Assembly (NCBI GenBank): GCA_016872775.1
Contig: VGZA01000030.1
Span: 1-64,000 of the forward strand
Source: Planctomycetota bacterium
Lineage (GTDB): Bacteria > Planctomycetota > Planctomycetia > Pirellulales > Pirellulaceae
Direction: 5' to 3'
Length of the DNA stretch: 64,000 bases
Below, piece by piece: positions 24,425 through 33,787 of the stretch. Position 1 is the stretch's first letter, and each line of letters opens with the position of its first letter. A model generated the notes under the pieces. The model was not told the DNA's origin, did no database searches, and saw nothing but the letters and a program-made list of their open reading frames with translations. The position numbers and the translations under genes were made by a program.

Positions 24425-25939
24425 ATGACTATCATTTCCGGGCGGATCGGTCCACGCGTCGCCAGGACTCTGGCCAGCACTCCGCGTCGCCTGCACGCCG
24501 ACCAGCGCGGCGCGATGAGTATCATCTCGGTCTTCACCTTGCTGCTGTTGACCATGGTCCTCGGCCTGGTGATGAACTCGGCACGCGAGGTCGATCATAA
24601 GGTCAAGCTGCAGAATTCGGCCGATGCCGCAACCTGGACCGGAGGCCTGGTCCTGGTCCGCAGCCTGAATACGCTGGCGTTCACGAACCACCTGCTGTGC
24701 GACGTCTTCGCACTGACAGCGTTCATGCGCGAGGCCGATGCAAATCACTCCGAGCAGAGCGCTCAGGAAATCCTCGAACACTGGGCTCGAATCGGCCCGT
24801 TCCTGGCGTCTTCCGAATTTCCGCCGTTCGCCGAGTTAGGCAACGCAATCGTCGCCAAAGTACCGATCGAACAGCGGATGGTGTCGAAATGGTCGCAATG
24901 GGCTCGCGTCTCCTCGTCGGCGATCCGCCCCGTACTGGAGAATATCCTGCAATACGAGGCGATTCCCGAGTTCCAACGCACATTGGCGATGGCGACACCA
25001 ACGTTGACACAACACGCCATGGACGAAGTCGCCCGACGGCATGGGCAGGCGTGGCCTGAGCGAATCGCCCTGCACGGAGTGCTCTGGCGCACGATCGCCG
25101 ATCCGATTGGTGGGGCGCAGGAATCGGTCGTGCCCTCGTTGCCCGTCATCGATCCGGTCGCCACCCCAGATCCGCGTTACTTTCGCGCGGCCCGATCCGA
25201 ACGCGACTACCTCGCCCACCGCTATCTCCGTCAATGGAACAACGAGCGTTTGCGGGAGTTTGACGGTGTCGTCGGTGAAATCGGCCAGCACGGAAAAATG
25301 TCGCAGTTCGCGAACCTGTGGCGGATCTTCAGCTGCGGGCAATTGCGCGTGCTATTGGAAGAAGAGTACCCGGATCGCAACTTGACCTACCAGTTACGCT
25401 GGATCGACTCCGGCAACCTCTCCTATCAGATCCGCAATCAAGACGGCATTCCACCACAACGCATGCCCGTCGACCAACCCGACCTCGATCAATACCTGGA
25501 ACGTGATTTCATGTTCGTCGGCGTCGTTTACGCGCCGCCCTGGAGGCAAATGATGCCCGGCCTGTTCCAGTCAGCGACAGCGGGGTCCGCGCTCGGCAAT
25601 TCGTCGGGCCGCAGTGGGACGAACGGCGCAGCGTCGGGCGTTGCTGCCGATCCATCGCCGGGCACCCTCGCGCAAGCATACACCCAGATCCTGGTCTCGG
25701 TGCCCCGCAGGCGATTGGTCCCCGATCCGACCTGGATCGCTCGACGACAAAGCGGCAGCTACTACGCGATGCACTGGGACCTCACGAACCAAAACTGGAA
25801 CCTGCAGTTGACGGCCGCGACGGCGCCGAGCATTCCCGAGATCCTCAGTACGCAGCCGGGAACGGTTCCGCTTCGAGGCCGGTTACCGAACCTGCGCGGT
25901 TTGACGCCGCAGGATTTGCATTGGATCAGCAATCATTGA
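24425..25939 (+). CDS. TadG-like protein
   Basis: The 504-residue protein has a leader and membrane helix (GAMSIISVFTLLLLTMVLGL) followed by KVKLQNSADAATWTGGLVL. This is the putative Flp pilus-assembly TadE/G-like N-terminal motif, with the conserved NSADAA. The large exported domain has no recognised fold; it contains a glycine/serine-rich linker at about 385-410. It starts 4 bp after the previous gene stops. It is probably surface-exposed or an anchor of the pilus. Confidence 0.75.
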   Translation: MTIISGRIGPRVARTLASTPRRLHADQRGAMSIISVFTLLLLTMVLGLVMNSAREVDHKVKLQNSADAATWTGGLVLVRSLNTLAFTNHLLCDVFALTAFMREADANHSEQSAQEILEHWARIGPFLASSEFPPFAELGNAIVAKVPIEQRMVSKWSQWARVSSSAIRPVLENILQYEAIPEFQRTLAMATPTLTQHAMDEVARRHGQAWPERIALHGVLWRTIADPIGGAQESVVPSLPVIDPVATPDPRYFRAARSERDYLAHRYLRQWNNERLREFDGVVGEIGQHGKMSQFANLWRIFSCGQLRVLLEEEYPDRNLTYQLRWIDSGNLSYQIRNQDGIPPQRMPVDQPDLDQYLERDFMFVGVVYAPPWRQMMPGLFQSATAGSALGNSSGRSGTNGAASGVAADPSPGTLAQAYTQILVSVPRRRLVPDPTWIARRQSGSYYAMHWDLTNQNWNLQLTAATAPSIPEILSTQPGTVPLRGRLPNLRGLTPQDLHWISNH

Positions 25940-25977
25940 GTAGGCTTTAGGCTTTAGAGAGTTAGGGGAGCGAGTTG

Positions 25978-27054
25978 ATGGTGTTGGGTTGGAAGGAAAA
26001 CTTGGGCGGGGAGGACGTTCGACGAATACGGCGGCGTGGGCTGGCGCCGTTGGAGTTTGTGCTCTGGCTGCCGGTTTTTCTGTTTGTCATGGCGCTGATG
26101 GTGAACTTCGGCACGCTGGCAACCTGGCGGATGCGCGGCGAGGTCGTTTCGCACGACGCGGTGATGCGCGTTCGCAGCCCGCGTACCGCGGGCAACGAGG
26201 CCGGTCCGAGTGCGCCGGTCTGGCCAGCGCCGGCCGGCATGGATGTGCAGGCCGACAACCCGATTGTCCAATTGGACGATCCGCAATTGATTTCGCAGCG
26301 GATCCGCGCGGTGGTTCGCGGCCCGCTACCCAACAACTTCGTCGTCAATCCGTTGCTCGATCCATTGCGCGGCAACCTCCAGGGCACGTCTCAAATTGTT
26401 CGTCCCTATCCGTTGCTGCCCCGACTCGGCCCGTTCTCCACCGGCACGATCAGCAATTCGTTGCTCGACCGGCAATGGACCAACGCGGAAATGGGAATTC
26501 CCAATGTTTCGCGTCGAACGTTGGCGCTGTACCAGATGCCATTCGATCATCACGGTTGGGCGAGCTTTGAGAGCGAATGGCGGGCGATACCATCGATCAG
26601 CGACTTCGCCGGATTGCGCGTGCTGGAGTACGACGATGACTGGGTTTACTATGGCCACGAGTACCGCGATTGGCACTTCATGGGCACGCGCGACTTCCAT
26701 CCGCGCGTCATTCCCGACCGGTGCACGCTCAATTTTCGCGAAATACGGCGGCAGAAAGTCGATCCGCTGATCGACGTCCCGCTCCCCAATGGGCGCCGAC
26801 GGCTGGGCGAGGTAACGCAGCTGCCGCGGTCGCTGACCAGCGCTTTTCTGGCGATGTTCCGGCGGACGAAGGCAGAGATGCAGGCCGAATTAAGAATGTT
26901 GACGATGAATCCGCCGCCGGGGGATCCCAATGTTGGCGCCAAGATCGCGTTCATCCAGCGTGAGCTGCCGATTGTCGAAGCCAAGATTTCTCAGTTGCAG
27001 CGATTTGAAGCGCGGATCCCCAGCTTTGAAGCCCGAATGGCGACGCGCCCGTGA
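25978..27054 (+). CDS. Second TadE-like protein (358 aa)
   Basis: The N-terminus reads RRRGLAPLEFVLWLPVFLFV then a helix to about residue 47; PLEF(V)LxLP is the TadE prepilin signature. The remainder is a soluble domain ending in a coiled-coil-like charged helix (about 290-355). ATG 25978 follows AGGGGAGCGAGTTG; the listed codon just before it is TTG. Its TGA stop overlaps the GTG start of the next gene, implying translational coupling. Confidence 0.7.
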   Translation: MVLGWKENLGGEDVRRIRRRGLAPLEFVLWLPVFLFVMALMVNFGTLATWRMRGEVVSHDAVMRVRSPRTAGNEAGPSAPVWPAPAGMDVQADNPIVQLDDPQLISQRIRAVVRGPLPNNFVVNPLLDPLRGNLQGTSQIVRPYPLLPRLGPFSTGTISNSLLDRQWTNAEMGIPNVSRRTLALYQMPFDHHGWASFESEWRAIPSISDFAGLRVLEYDDDWVYYGHEYRDWHFMGTRDFHPRVIPDRCTLNFREIRRQKVDPLIDVPLPNGRRRLGEVTQLPRSLTSAFLAMFRRTKAEMQAELRMLTMNPPPGDPNVGAKIAFIQRELPIVEAKISQLQRFEARIPSFEARMATRP

Positions 27055-28097
27055 GCACGATCCAACGAGCGACCACCGATTCAACTGCTGCCGCGGCCGC
27101 GATCTCTCCCGCCCGACGGTTGGCCCAATGGACGACCAATCTGCTGTTCACAGCCCTGGTCATCGTGTTGGCCGTCGCCTTGGGGCGGAATGTCATTTAC
27201 TGGTGGAAGCCTTCGGCAACCGCTCGGCCGTTGACCGAGCAGGCACGGGACGTAATCGGATTCGGAGAATTGGGCGCTGAGAAGGTGAGTCACGACATCC
27301 GCTTCGGCGACTCGCCGCTGATCATGCGGCGCGATCGCGTGCGCGGTTCGATCGAGGAAGCGATGCGAAGACTGGAGGACGAGACCGTCCGTCTGGGAGT
27401 CGCGTCCCAAACAGCGCGACGCGGGCTGGCGACGTTGCCACCCGAGCAGCAGAGCGAACTTCAGCGCAATCCGCCACGGAGCTCCGCGCCGGGACAATGG
27501 GACCTCTATCTCGGCACGGGACCGCTGCCGATGGCCTGGCTGGTTGCGGACGCGAACACCGCGGTCGAGGACGACGCCGCCGCAGCGCCGCAGCGCATCA
27601 TTCTGGCCTGGGGGTTGATTCTGCCGTACGGCGAGACCGAAGACGAGTGGGGAATATTTGCCTGGGGCGCATCGGCCGGCAGCGACCCGACTTCCGATTA
27701 CCTGGCGAGAATCGCTTTGCCGCCCAACTCGCGGCGAATGCTGTCGGTCAGCAATCCGTCGGGTGCCGCTCTGATCACCTTCCAAGGGACAGCCACTCGG
27801 GAGAACTGGCGTGAATTTTATCGCGATTGGTTCGCCCGAAACGACTGGACCATCGTGATTCCGTGGAGTGACCACCGCGATGCAAGCGCCGCTCGCTTTC
27901 AAAATCGCGATGGTGACGAGGTTGATCTCGAGTTGTTGAGCGACGGTCCTGCCGTGCGAGGTCTGCTGGTCCCCGTCTCGCCCCCCGCCTCGTCCCCTGC
28001 CTCGCCACTGGACACGCCACGGGAACAGGGCGAGAGCGCGAACCGGACCGGCGAAACAAGGCGAACTGATTCGACAACCAATTCAGAGGAACCGTAA
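27051..28097 (+). CDS. Membrane-anchored tad-locus protein of unknown function
   Basis: The 348-residue protein starts with GTG overlapping the previous stop (GTGA). One membrane helix (LLFTALVIVLAVALG, about 32-46) is followed by a soluble domain with the hydrophobic strands ILAWGLILPYG and EWGIFAWGAS. The C-terminal 45 residues are a Pro/Ser/Thr-rich tail. I do not recognise the family. Its fixed place between TadE-like and CpaB-like genes suggests a structural role in the pilus machine of this group. Confidence 0.65.
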   Translation: MSTIQRATTDSTAAAAAISPARRLAQWTTNLLFTALVIVLAVALGRNVIYWWKPSATARPLTEQARDVIGFGELGAEKVSHDIRFGDSPLIMRRDRVRGSIEEAMRRLEDETVRLGVASQTARRGLATLPPEQQSELQRNPPRSSAPGQWDLYLGTGPLPMAWLVADANTAVEDDAAAAPQRIILAWGLILPYGETEDEWGIFAWGASAGSDPTSDYLARIALPPNSRRMLSVSNPSGAALITFQGTATRENWREFYRDWFARNDWTIVIPWSDHRDASAARFQNRDGDEVDLELLSDGPAVRGLLVPVSPPASSPASPLDTPREQGESANRTGETRRTDSTTNSEEP

Positions 28098-28100
28098 CGC

Positions 28101-28892
28101 ATGAAGGGCGCACCAGGACTGGTGGTGGCGATCCTGCTGGGATTGCTGGGACTCGCACTGAACTTCCTTTACCTGCGTTCCAAAGCGGCGCAAGTCGAGA
28201 GCCTGTCGTTTGTCGGCGTGCGCGAGGGCGTTACGATTCGGGTCGGGGACGAGTTCCGCGAGGAGATGTTTGAGGAGGTTCGCATTCCAAAGAGCCACGC
28301 CGGCAATCTGGTGAATTATGTCTACCAGTACAAGGACATCCCTTTGATTGTGCGCACACGGGCCGCGCACGATTATCGCGAACACGAGTTGCTGTCCCTG
28401 AACGAAGCGCGGACTCCACCCCCGGAACTCAAGCTCTCCCGCGGGCAGTTGCTGATGTGGGTCGGCGTGGATAGTTCCAGCTTCGTTCCCGACCTATTGA
28501 ACCCGGGCGATCGGGTTTCTTTCTTGCTTTCGGCGCCGCGCGGTCCAACGCCGGCGTCGGTATTGGACCGGGATCCGGCCGCGGACGGCCCGTCGCCGAG
28601 CGGCGGTGTTGCCGGCGGCCTGTCGAGTGGGGCGACCGTCGATGGCGAATCCAAACGTCTGGGGCCTTTTGTCGTCGCGGCGATCGGCAGCCGGATCGCC
28701 AGCCAGGACCTGGCCCGCGCAAACCAACTCGGATCGTCCGGGGCCGGCGTGATCGGAATCTACGCGCCATACACGGGCGACGAGGACAATCCGATCCTTG
28801 AACCGAAAGCAATGCAGCTACTGGAAATGCTCCGAAAACATCCCAACATGCGGGCCAGCGTCTTGCTGCATCCGCGCGGCGACAGGAACTGA
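28101..28892 (+). CDS. CpaB/RcpC-like pilus assembly protein
   Basis: The 263-residue protein has an N-terminal membrane helix (LVVAILLGLLGLALNFLYL), a SAF-like region and the CpaB-type segment GVDSSSFVPDLLNPGDRVSF. A glycine/serine-rich insertion lies at about 150-180. CpaB/RcpC proteins join the periplasmic part of the tad channel to the secretin. No secretin gene is in the window, so its partner must be elsewhere. Assignment is from the PGDRVSFLL motif, the anchor and context. Confidence 0.65.
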   Translation: MKGAPGLVVAILLGLLGLALNFLYLRSKAAQVESLSFVGVREGVTIRVGDEFREEMFEEVRIPKSHAGNLVNYVYQYKDIPLIVRTRAAHDYREHELLSLNEARTPPPELKLSRGQLLMWVGVDSSSFVPDLLNPGDRVSFLLSAPRGPTPASVLDRDPAADGPSPSGGVAGGLSSGATVDGESKRLGPFVVAAIGSRIASQDLARANQLGSSGAGVIGIYAPYTGDEDNPILEPKAMQLLEMLRKHPNMRASVLLHPRGDRN

Positions 28893-28912
28893 GTTACGGC
28901 AACAAACAAGCG

Positions 28913-30820
28913 ATGAAAATCTGGTTCAACAAGGTAGATGAAAGTCGACGGCAGAGCGTCGATTTCACGGCCGGCGAAATCCGCATCGGCCGCGATCCCT
29001 CCAACGACGTCGTATTGCGCAGTCCGCTCGTCTCCAGGCGGCACGCCGTCGTACGCCGTGTCAACGGCCAGTTGGAACTGGAGAATGTCGGGGTGAACAG
29101 CTGCCTGGTCGGCGACCGCGAATTGCTGGGCGGCGAGTCCGTTTCCTTTCCGCCAACCGTCAAGGTCCGCATCTGGCCGTTTACGCTCTCGTTTGAATCG
29201 GACGCCACGACCGCCTTCACCCGCGCGGAACTGGAAGCCCACATCCGCGGGCTGGTCGCCGACCTGGAATTGCGAATGCACAAGAAGCTGCTGGAAAGGC
29301 TGGACCTCTACGAAATGGAGGCGACCCGCGGCGCGCGCCAGGAGAGCATTCTGCTGCTGGAAAACAACATCGAAGACATCAGCCGGGAATTGAACCTGTT
29401 CGGAAAGCCGAACGAACAGTTGCTCGAGGAAATCGCAGGTCTGGCGCTTCGCGACCACGCGATCAACCAGCTGATCATGGAAACCAACGACGATCAGGTT
29501 TTCGACCTGGCGTCGCTGACCTCCAACGAATTTGACGTTCCTGCCACGCTGGTCCCGGAGCGGGAGACCGAGCTGCACGCGTTGATGGCGATGATCCGCC
29601 AAAAACTGCAGCTCGACCCCCTGCCGGACATCTCCAGCAAGATTCATTGCATCGAGGAGCGGTTCAACGAGTTGTTTCATCTGGTTCGACCGCATCTGCA
29701 TTTTGAACTGCGCAAGTACATCGTGCTGCGGATGCTCAAGAAAGACCTGAAAGATATCGTCTTCGGGCATGGACCCCTGCAGGACCTGCTGCGGGCGCCG
29801 ACGATCAGCGAAATCATGGTGGTGAAAAGCGATCAGATTTTCGTCGAGCGGGACGGGATTCTGGAGAAGTCGGGGCGGCGGTTCATCTCGGACAAGGTCA
29901 CGGAGTCGATCGTCGAGCGGATCGTGGCGCAGGTCGGGCGCAGGATCGACAAGAGCCAGCCGCTGGTCGACGCGCGGTTACCTGACGGTTCCCGGGTGAA
30001 CGCCATTATCCCACCCCTGGCGGTCTTCGGCCCCTGCCTCACGATCCGGAAGTTCCCGATCCACCGGCTGACGATGGACGACCTGATCGACTACGGAACG
30101 ATCACCCGCGCCGCGGCGACTTTCCTGCGGGCGGCCGTCGTCGACCGGCGCAGCATTCTCGTGAGCGGCGGCACCGGCTCCGGTAAGACGACCATGTTGA
30201 ATGTGCTCAGCAGCTTCATTCCGTACAAGGAACGTATCATCACCATCGAGGACACCTCGGAGTTACGCCTGCACCAGGATCATGTGGTGAGCCTGGAGGC
30301 AAAGCCGGCGAATGTCGAGGGAACCGGGCAATACACGATTCGCGATCTGGTCCGCAATGCGTTGCGGATGCGCCCCGACCGAATCGTGGTCGGCGAATGC
30401 CGCGGCGGCGAGGCGCTCGACATGATCCAGGCGATGAATACCGGCCACGACGGCTCGATGACAACCGTACATGCGAACAGTTCTTTGGAAGTGATCCAGC
30501 GGCTGGAGCTACTGATGCTGATGGGCGCCGAGTTGCCGATGGCGTCGATCCACCGACAGATCGCCTCGGCGATTCACCTGATCGTGCATATCGATCGCCT
30601 GCCGAGCGGCAAGCGGGTCGTGGGCCAGATTTCCGAAATCGTGGGACTCCACCCGGAATCGACCGAAGTGCTGGTTTCCGACATCTTCAATCGACGCAAC
30701 GGCGAAAGCCTCGAACCGACAGGCTACCTGCCGACATTCGTGGATTCGCTGGTCGGCAAGCGGCTGCTGGACGTCGAGTTTCTTTACGGGCGATGGCAAA
30801 ATCCGGACAAGACCTTGTGA
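28913..30820 (+). CDS. FHA-domain/CpaF ATPase fusion (second tad ATPase)
   Basis: The 635-residue protein opens with an FHA domain (about 1-90; IRIGRDPSNDVVLRSPLVSR then RHAVV) that binds phosphothreonine. A linker rich in charged helices follows (about 95-220), then a full CpaF ATPase: EIMVVKSDQIFVERDG, Walker [41 protein letters not shown]. The fusion implies that pilus motor assembly responds to a Ser/Thr kinase. A kinase gene lies downstream at 33788. The two ATPases may separate extension and retraction; that is inference. Confidence 0.92.
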   Translation: MKIWFNKVDESRRQSVDFTAGEIRIGRDPSNDVVLRSPLVSRRHAVVRRVNGQLELENVGVNSCLVGDRELLGGESVSFPPTVKVRIWPFTLSFESDATTAFTRAELEAHIRGLVADLELRMHKKLLERLDLYEMEATRGARQESILLLENNIEDISRELNLFGKPNEQLLEEIAGLALRDHAINQLIMETNDDQVFDLASLTSNEFDVPATLVPERETELHALMAMIRQKLQLDPLPDISSKIHCIEERFNELFHLVRPHLHFELRKYIVLRMLKKDLKDIVFGHGPLQDLLRAPTISEIMVVKSDQIFVERDGILEKSGRRFISDKVTESIVERIVAQVGRRIDKSQPLVDARLPDGSRVNAIIPPLAVFGPCLTIRKFPIHRLTMDDLIDYGTITRAAATFLRAAVVDRRSILVSGGTGSGKTTMLNVLSSFIPYKERIITIEDTSELRLHQDHVVSLEAKPANVEGTGQYTIRDLVRNALRMRPDRIVVGECRGGEALDMIQAMNTGHDGSMTTVHANSSLEVIQRLELLMLMGAELPMASIHRQIASAIHLIVHIDRLPSGKRVVGQISEIVGLHPESTEVLVSDIFNRRNGESLEPTGYLPTFVDSLVGKRLLDVEFLYGRWQNPDKTL

Positions 30821-30835
30821 CGAACGGAAAGGCAA

Positions 30836-31681
30836 ATGGACGGACTGTTTTGGGCCTGTAATTCGGCGGTGGCGCTCTGCGTGGGACTGGCAGCCTTCGC
30901 GGCGCGAACAAGTTACCTCGAGTTTCTGGAATCGGTCGAGCGGGACCTGGCGGACCGGTTGCGCAGCCTGCGCATCCAATCGTCCCGGCTTCGCTCCTGG
31001 ATCAATGCCTGGCTGGCGATCGCCGCCGCGATGCTGTTCGGTTTGTGGATCGGCCTGGACATGCCGGTGCTGGCGGTGCTGTTGGGACTGTTGCTGGCGG
31101 CAACTCCCTGGTACATCGTCTACCGATTGGCGAAGTCCCGGCGGCAACGCATCGAGGATCAGCTTGCCGATGCGCTGGTGATGTTCTCCAGCGGCATCCG
31201 CGCCGGCCTTTCCATGGCCCAGGCCCTGGAACTACTGGCTCAGGAGTGCCCCGCGCCGATCAGCCAGGAATTTCGCCAGATTGTGGGCGAGTATAACCTT
31301 GGCAAACCGCTGGAACGCACGCTATCCGAAGCCAAGGATCGCCTGCGAAGCGAGAATTTTGTACTGTTCGCCGCGGCCCTGCTGGCAAGTCGCGAAAGCG
31401 GCGGTCGGTTGAATGAGACGGTGGAACGCATTTCAAGATCGGTTGTGGAACTGCAGCGACTGGAACGCAAGGTCCGATCCGAGACGGCCCAGGCACGCAA
31501 ATCGGCGGTCTATATGGCGCTGGCTCCCCTGTTCATTCTGGCCGTCTACACTTTTCTCGATCCCAACAACGTCCGGCTTTTGTTCGTGACACTGCCGGGG
31601 CAGCTGATACTCGCGGTTTGCGTGCTATTGAATCTGGCCGCTTACCTCTGGGCACTGCGGATCCTCAAGGCGGATATCTGA
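30836..31681 (+). CDS. TadB-like inner-membrane platform protein
   Basis: The 281-residue protein has N-terminal helices, a T2SSF domain (about 115-240; DALVMFSSGIRAGLSMAQAL, RESGGRLNETVERISRS) and two C-terminal helices. With TadC it forms the inner-membrane platform that the CpaF ATPase turns. It begins 15 bp after the FHA-CpaF stop with a GAAAGG site and ends 5 bp before tadC. Confidence 0.88.
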   Translation: MDGLFWACNSAVALCVGLAAFAARTSYLEFLESVERDLADRLRSLRIQSSRLRSWINAWLAIAAAMLFGLWIGLDMPVLAVLLGLLLAATPWYIVYRLAKSRRQRIEDQLADALVMFSSGIRAGLSMAQALELLAQECPAPISQEFRQIVGEYNLGKPLERTLSEAKDRLRSENFVLFAAALLASRESGGRLNETVERISRSVVELQRLERKVRSETAQARKSAVYMALAPLFILAVYTFLDPNNVRLLFVTLPGQLILAVCVLLNLAAYLWALRILKADI

Positions 31682-31686
31682 GAACG

Positions 31687-32610
31687 ATGGTAACTCTGTT
31701 GGCGGAATTCGATCTGATGCTGGTGGCCTCCTGCCTGCCCACAGGCTGCGGCGCGGGGTTGCTGTCGTGGTGGGTGCTCCGCGCACTGGCATCGGACGAC
31801 CTGCCGCAGGAGGCGGAGTGGCGCTATGACGTCAGCCGCATCAACACGCTGCGAAGACTTGACCCGATTTATCGCATCCTGCAGACTCCGTTACAGTTGC
31901 TGGCACGGTTGAATCGAGCGGCCTTTTCCCGGCAACTGTCGGAAGTCTACCGCGAGATCCTGGCGGCGGGACTGCCGCGGCACTGGCTTCCAGAGGAGTA
32001 TCTGGCTCGCACCCAGCTGCTGGCTCTGCTGGCGATGCCGGGAATCGCCTACGCCTGCTGGAACATGATCGGCCCATCCGGATGGCTCAGCGCGCTGCTG
32101 TTGACCGTACTGCTCGCCTGGTGGTTCCGACGCCGCTTGACCTTGCAGGCCCGACGGCGTCTGCTGTTGATCAAACGCCGCATGCCGTTTCTGCTGGATT
32201 TGCTCACGCTGCTGATGGAGGCCGGGGCCAGCTTCCTGAACGCACTGCAGCAGGGGGTGCATGAGTTCGGCGAACATCCAATCGGAAGGGAGTTCGGTCG
32301 CGTGCTGGCCGATATGCAGATGGGCAAACCGCGTACCGAGGCTTTCGACAACCTGCGGCGGCGGCTGAACGATGACGAAATCACCAGTATCGTGGGAGCG
32401 ATCATTCAGAGCGAAGAGCTGGGGACGCCGCTGGCGCATATTTTCCGCACGCAGGCCGACGTTTTGCGCGTCAAGCGTTCGCAGCGGGCCGAGACGATTG
32501 CGGGCGAAGCGGGTGTGAACATGTTGCTGCCGGCGATCCTGATCATGGCTTCGACGGTGCTGATTATCCTGGGGCCGTTTTTGCTAAACTACTTGTACTT
32601 TGAATTCTAA
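31687..32610 (+). CDS. TadC-like inner-membrane platform protein
   Basis: The 307-residue protein has a T2SSF domain at about 165-290 (MPFLLDLLTLLMEAGASFLN, SEELGTPLAHIFRTQADVLR) with three or more membrane helices. ATG 31687 is chosen; the longer frame from 31618 overlaps tadB. Its partner TadB is directly upstream. It closes the conserved core of the tad operon. Confidence 0.88.
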   Translation: MVTLLAEFDLMLVASCLPTGCGAGLLSWWVLRALASDDLPQEAEWRYDVSRINTLRRLDPIYRILQTPLQLLARLNRAAFSRQLSEVYREILAAGLPRHWLPEEYLARTQLLALLAMPGIAYACWNMIGPSGWLSALLLTVLLAWWFRRRLTLQARRRLLLIKRRMPFLLDLLTLLMEAGASFLNALQQGVHEFGEHPIGREFGRVLADMQMGKPRTEAFDNLRRRLNDDEITSIVGAIIQSEELGTPLAHIFRTQADVLRVKRSQRAETIAGEAGVNMLLPAILIMASTVLIILGPFLLNYLYFEF

Positions 32611-32643
32611 CGGGATTATTGCGGACGGAGTGTTGCGGTTCGA

Positions 32644-33750
32644 ATGAAACCTTTTCCGGTACAGTGTCCCACTTGCGAATCGATCCAGACCACCACCGAG
32701 GAATCGGTCGGGCGGATCACTTCCTGCTCGCACTGTGGCACGCAGTTCCTCGTTCCACCCGCCGCAAAACAACCTGCGAAGCCAGCCGTCGCACCGCCGG
32801 ATGTCGATCCGCGGTTTCCTCCTGGTCATCGGCCGACGCCCAGCGCGACCCGCGGCGCGCCGAGCGGTTCGTCGGTGACGGCGCCTGGAACAGCGGCGCT
32901 GAGCGTTGTCGGCAAGATGGGCTCCGCCGCAGCTCCCCCGATCGCTCCACCGATTACTGCCTCCCATTCTTTCGATACGTCACGTCCTTCGGTGCCAGCG
33001 GGTCCTTCGGCGCCAGCACGCGCCGCGCCGCTTCTGGGGCTCGGTGCCGCTCCGCTGCCCGCCACTTCACCCGCATGGCAAGCCGCCCCGCCACTCTTGG
33101 CGCCGCAGTCTCCCACGCAATCTCCGGCACCCCGGTCAATCGGGCCCGCGCCGCCGGAAGCGCCCATGTCGACTGGCCCCGTTTCGCGCACGGCGAAGAT
33201 CACCGACGCGCAGCGCGCAGCGGCACCGGCGACGGCGACGTCCGACCTTGTTCGACCGGCCCAAACAGCGAAATTCATCTCCGCCGACGCGGGAGCTAGG
33301 AAACTGGATCTGGGGGCGGACGGCAAGTTGCCCGCATTGAAACTTGAAGAGACGGCTGGAACGCCGGTCGAGGAGGCCGGAGAAGCGGGGTCGAACCCCT
33401 GGCTGCTTATCGGCGTCCTCGGATTCAGCATCGTCACGTCGATCGCCATGTTGCTGATCGATGCTTCGCCGCGGCGCGGTGAAAGGGAGGCCAAGGTCGA
33501 TGCGCGCCTGGAGATTTTGCGGCAATATGTGGAGCCGCCCAACCCCCGGGCTACGCGGCCGTACCAGCAACGGTTGCGGCAGGCACTACAGGCCCATTCG
33601 CGGGGCGACGATGAAGCGGAGCGAATGCACTACCGAGCGGTCTCCGACATGCTGCGGGCCGGCGACCTGCATCCACTGCGCGGCTTGACCGGCGAAATCG
33701 ACTCCGACGATCGGCTGAAAGAGCTGCTGACGATACTGCTGCGCGACTGA
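32644..33750 (+). CDS. Zinc-ribbon, proline-rich linker, single-pass membrane protein
   Basis: The 368-residue protein starts with a CPTC...CSHCG zinc ribbon (about 8-32), continues through a 200-residue Pro/Ala/Ser-rich disordered linker, and has one membrane helix (PWLLIGVLGFSIVTSIAMLL, about 253-272). It ends with a charged helical domain of about 95 residues. The ribbon resembles MJ0042-type cytosolic sensors, so the N-terminus is probably inside the cell. It sits between tadC and the kinase-caspase gene. Function is unknown; a signalling adaptor for either neighbour is possible. Confidence 0.65.
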   Translation: MKPFPVQCPTCESIQTTTEESVGRITSCSHCGTQFLVPPAAKQPAKPAVAPPDVDPRFPPGHRPTPSATRGAPSGSSVTAPGTAALSVVGKMGSAAAPPIAPPITASHSFDTSRPSVPAGPSAPARAAPLLGLGAAPLPATSPAWQAAPPLLAPQSPTQSPAPRSIGPAPPEAPMSTGPVSRTAKITDAQRAAAPATATSDLVRPAQTAKFISADAGARKLDLGADGKLPALKLEETAGTPVEEAGEAGSNPWLLIGVLGFSIVTSIAMLLIDASPRRGEREAKVDARLEILRQYVEPPNPRATRPYQQRLRQALQAHSRGDDEAERMHYRAVSDMLRAGDLHPLRGLTGEIDSDDRLKELLTILLRD

Positions 33751-33787
33751 CCCCTACCTTCCACTGCATGGAACCTGGACGAATGTG

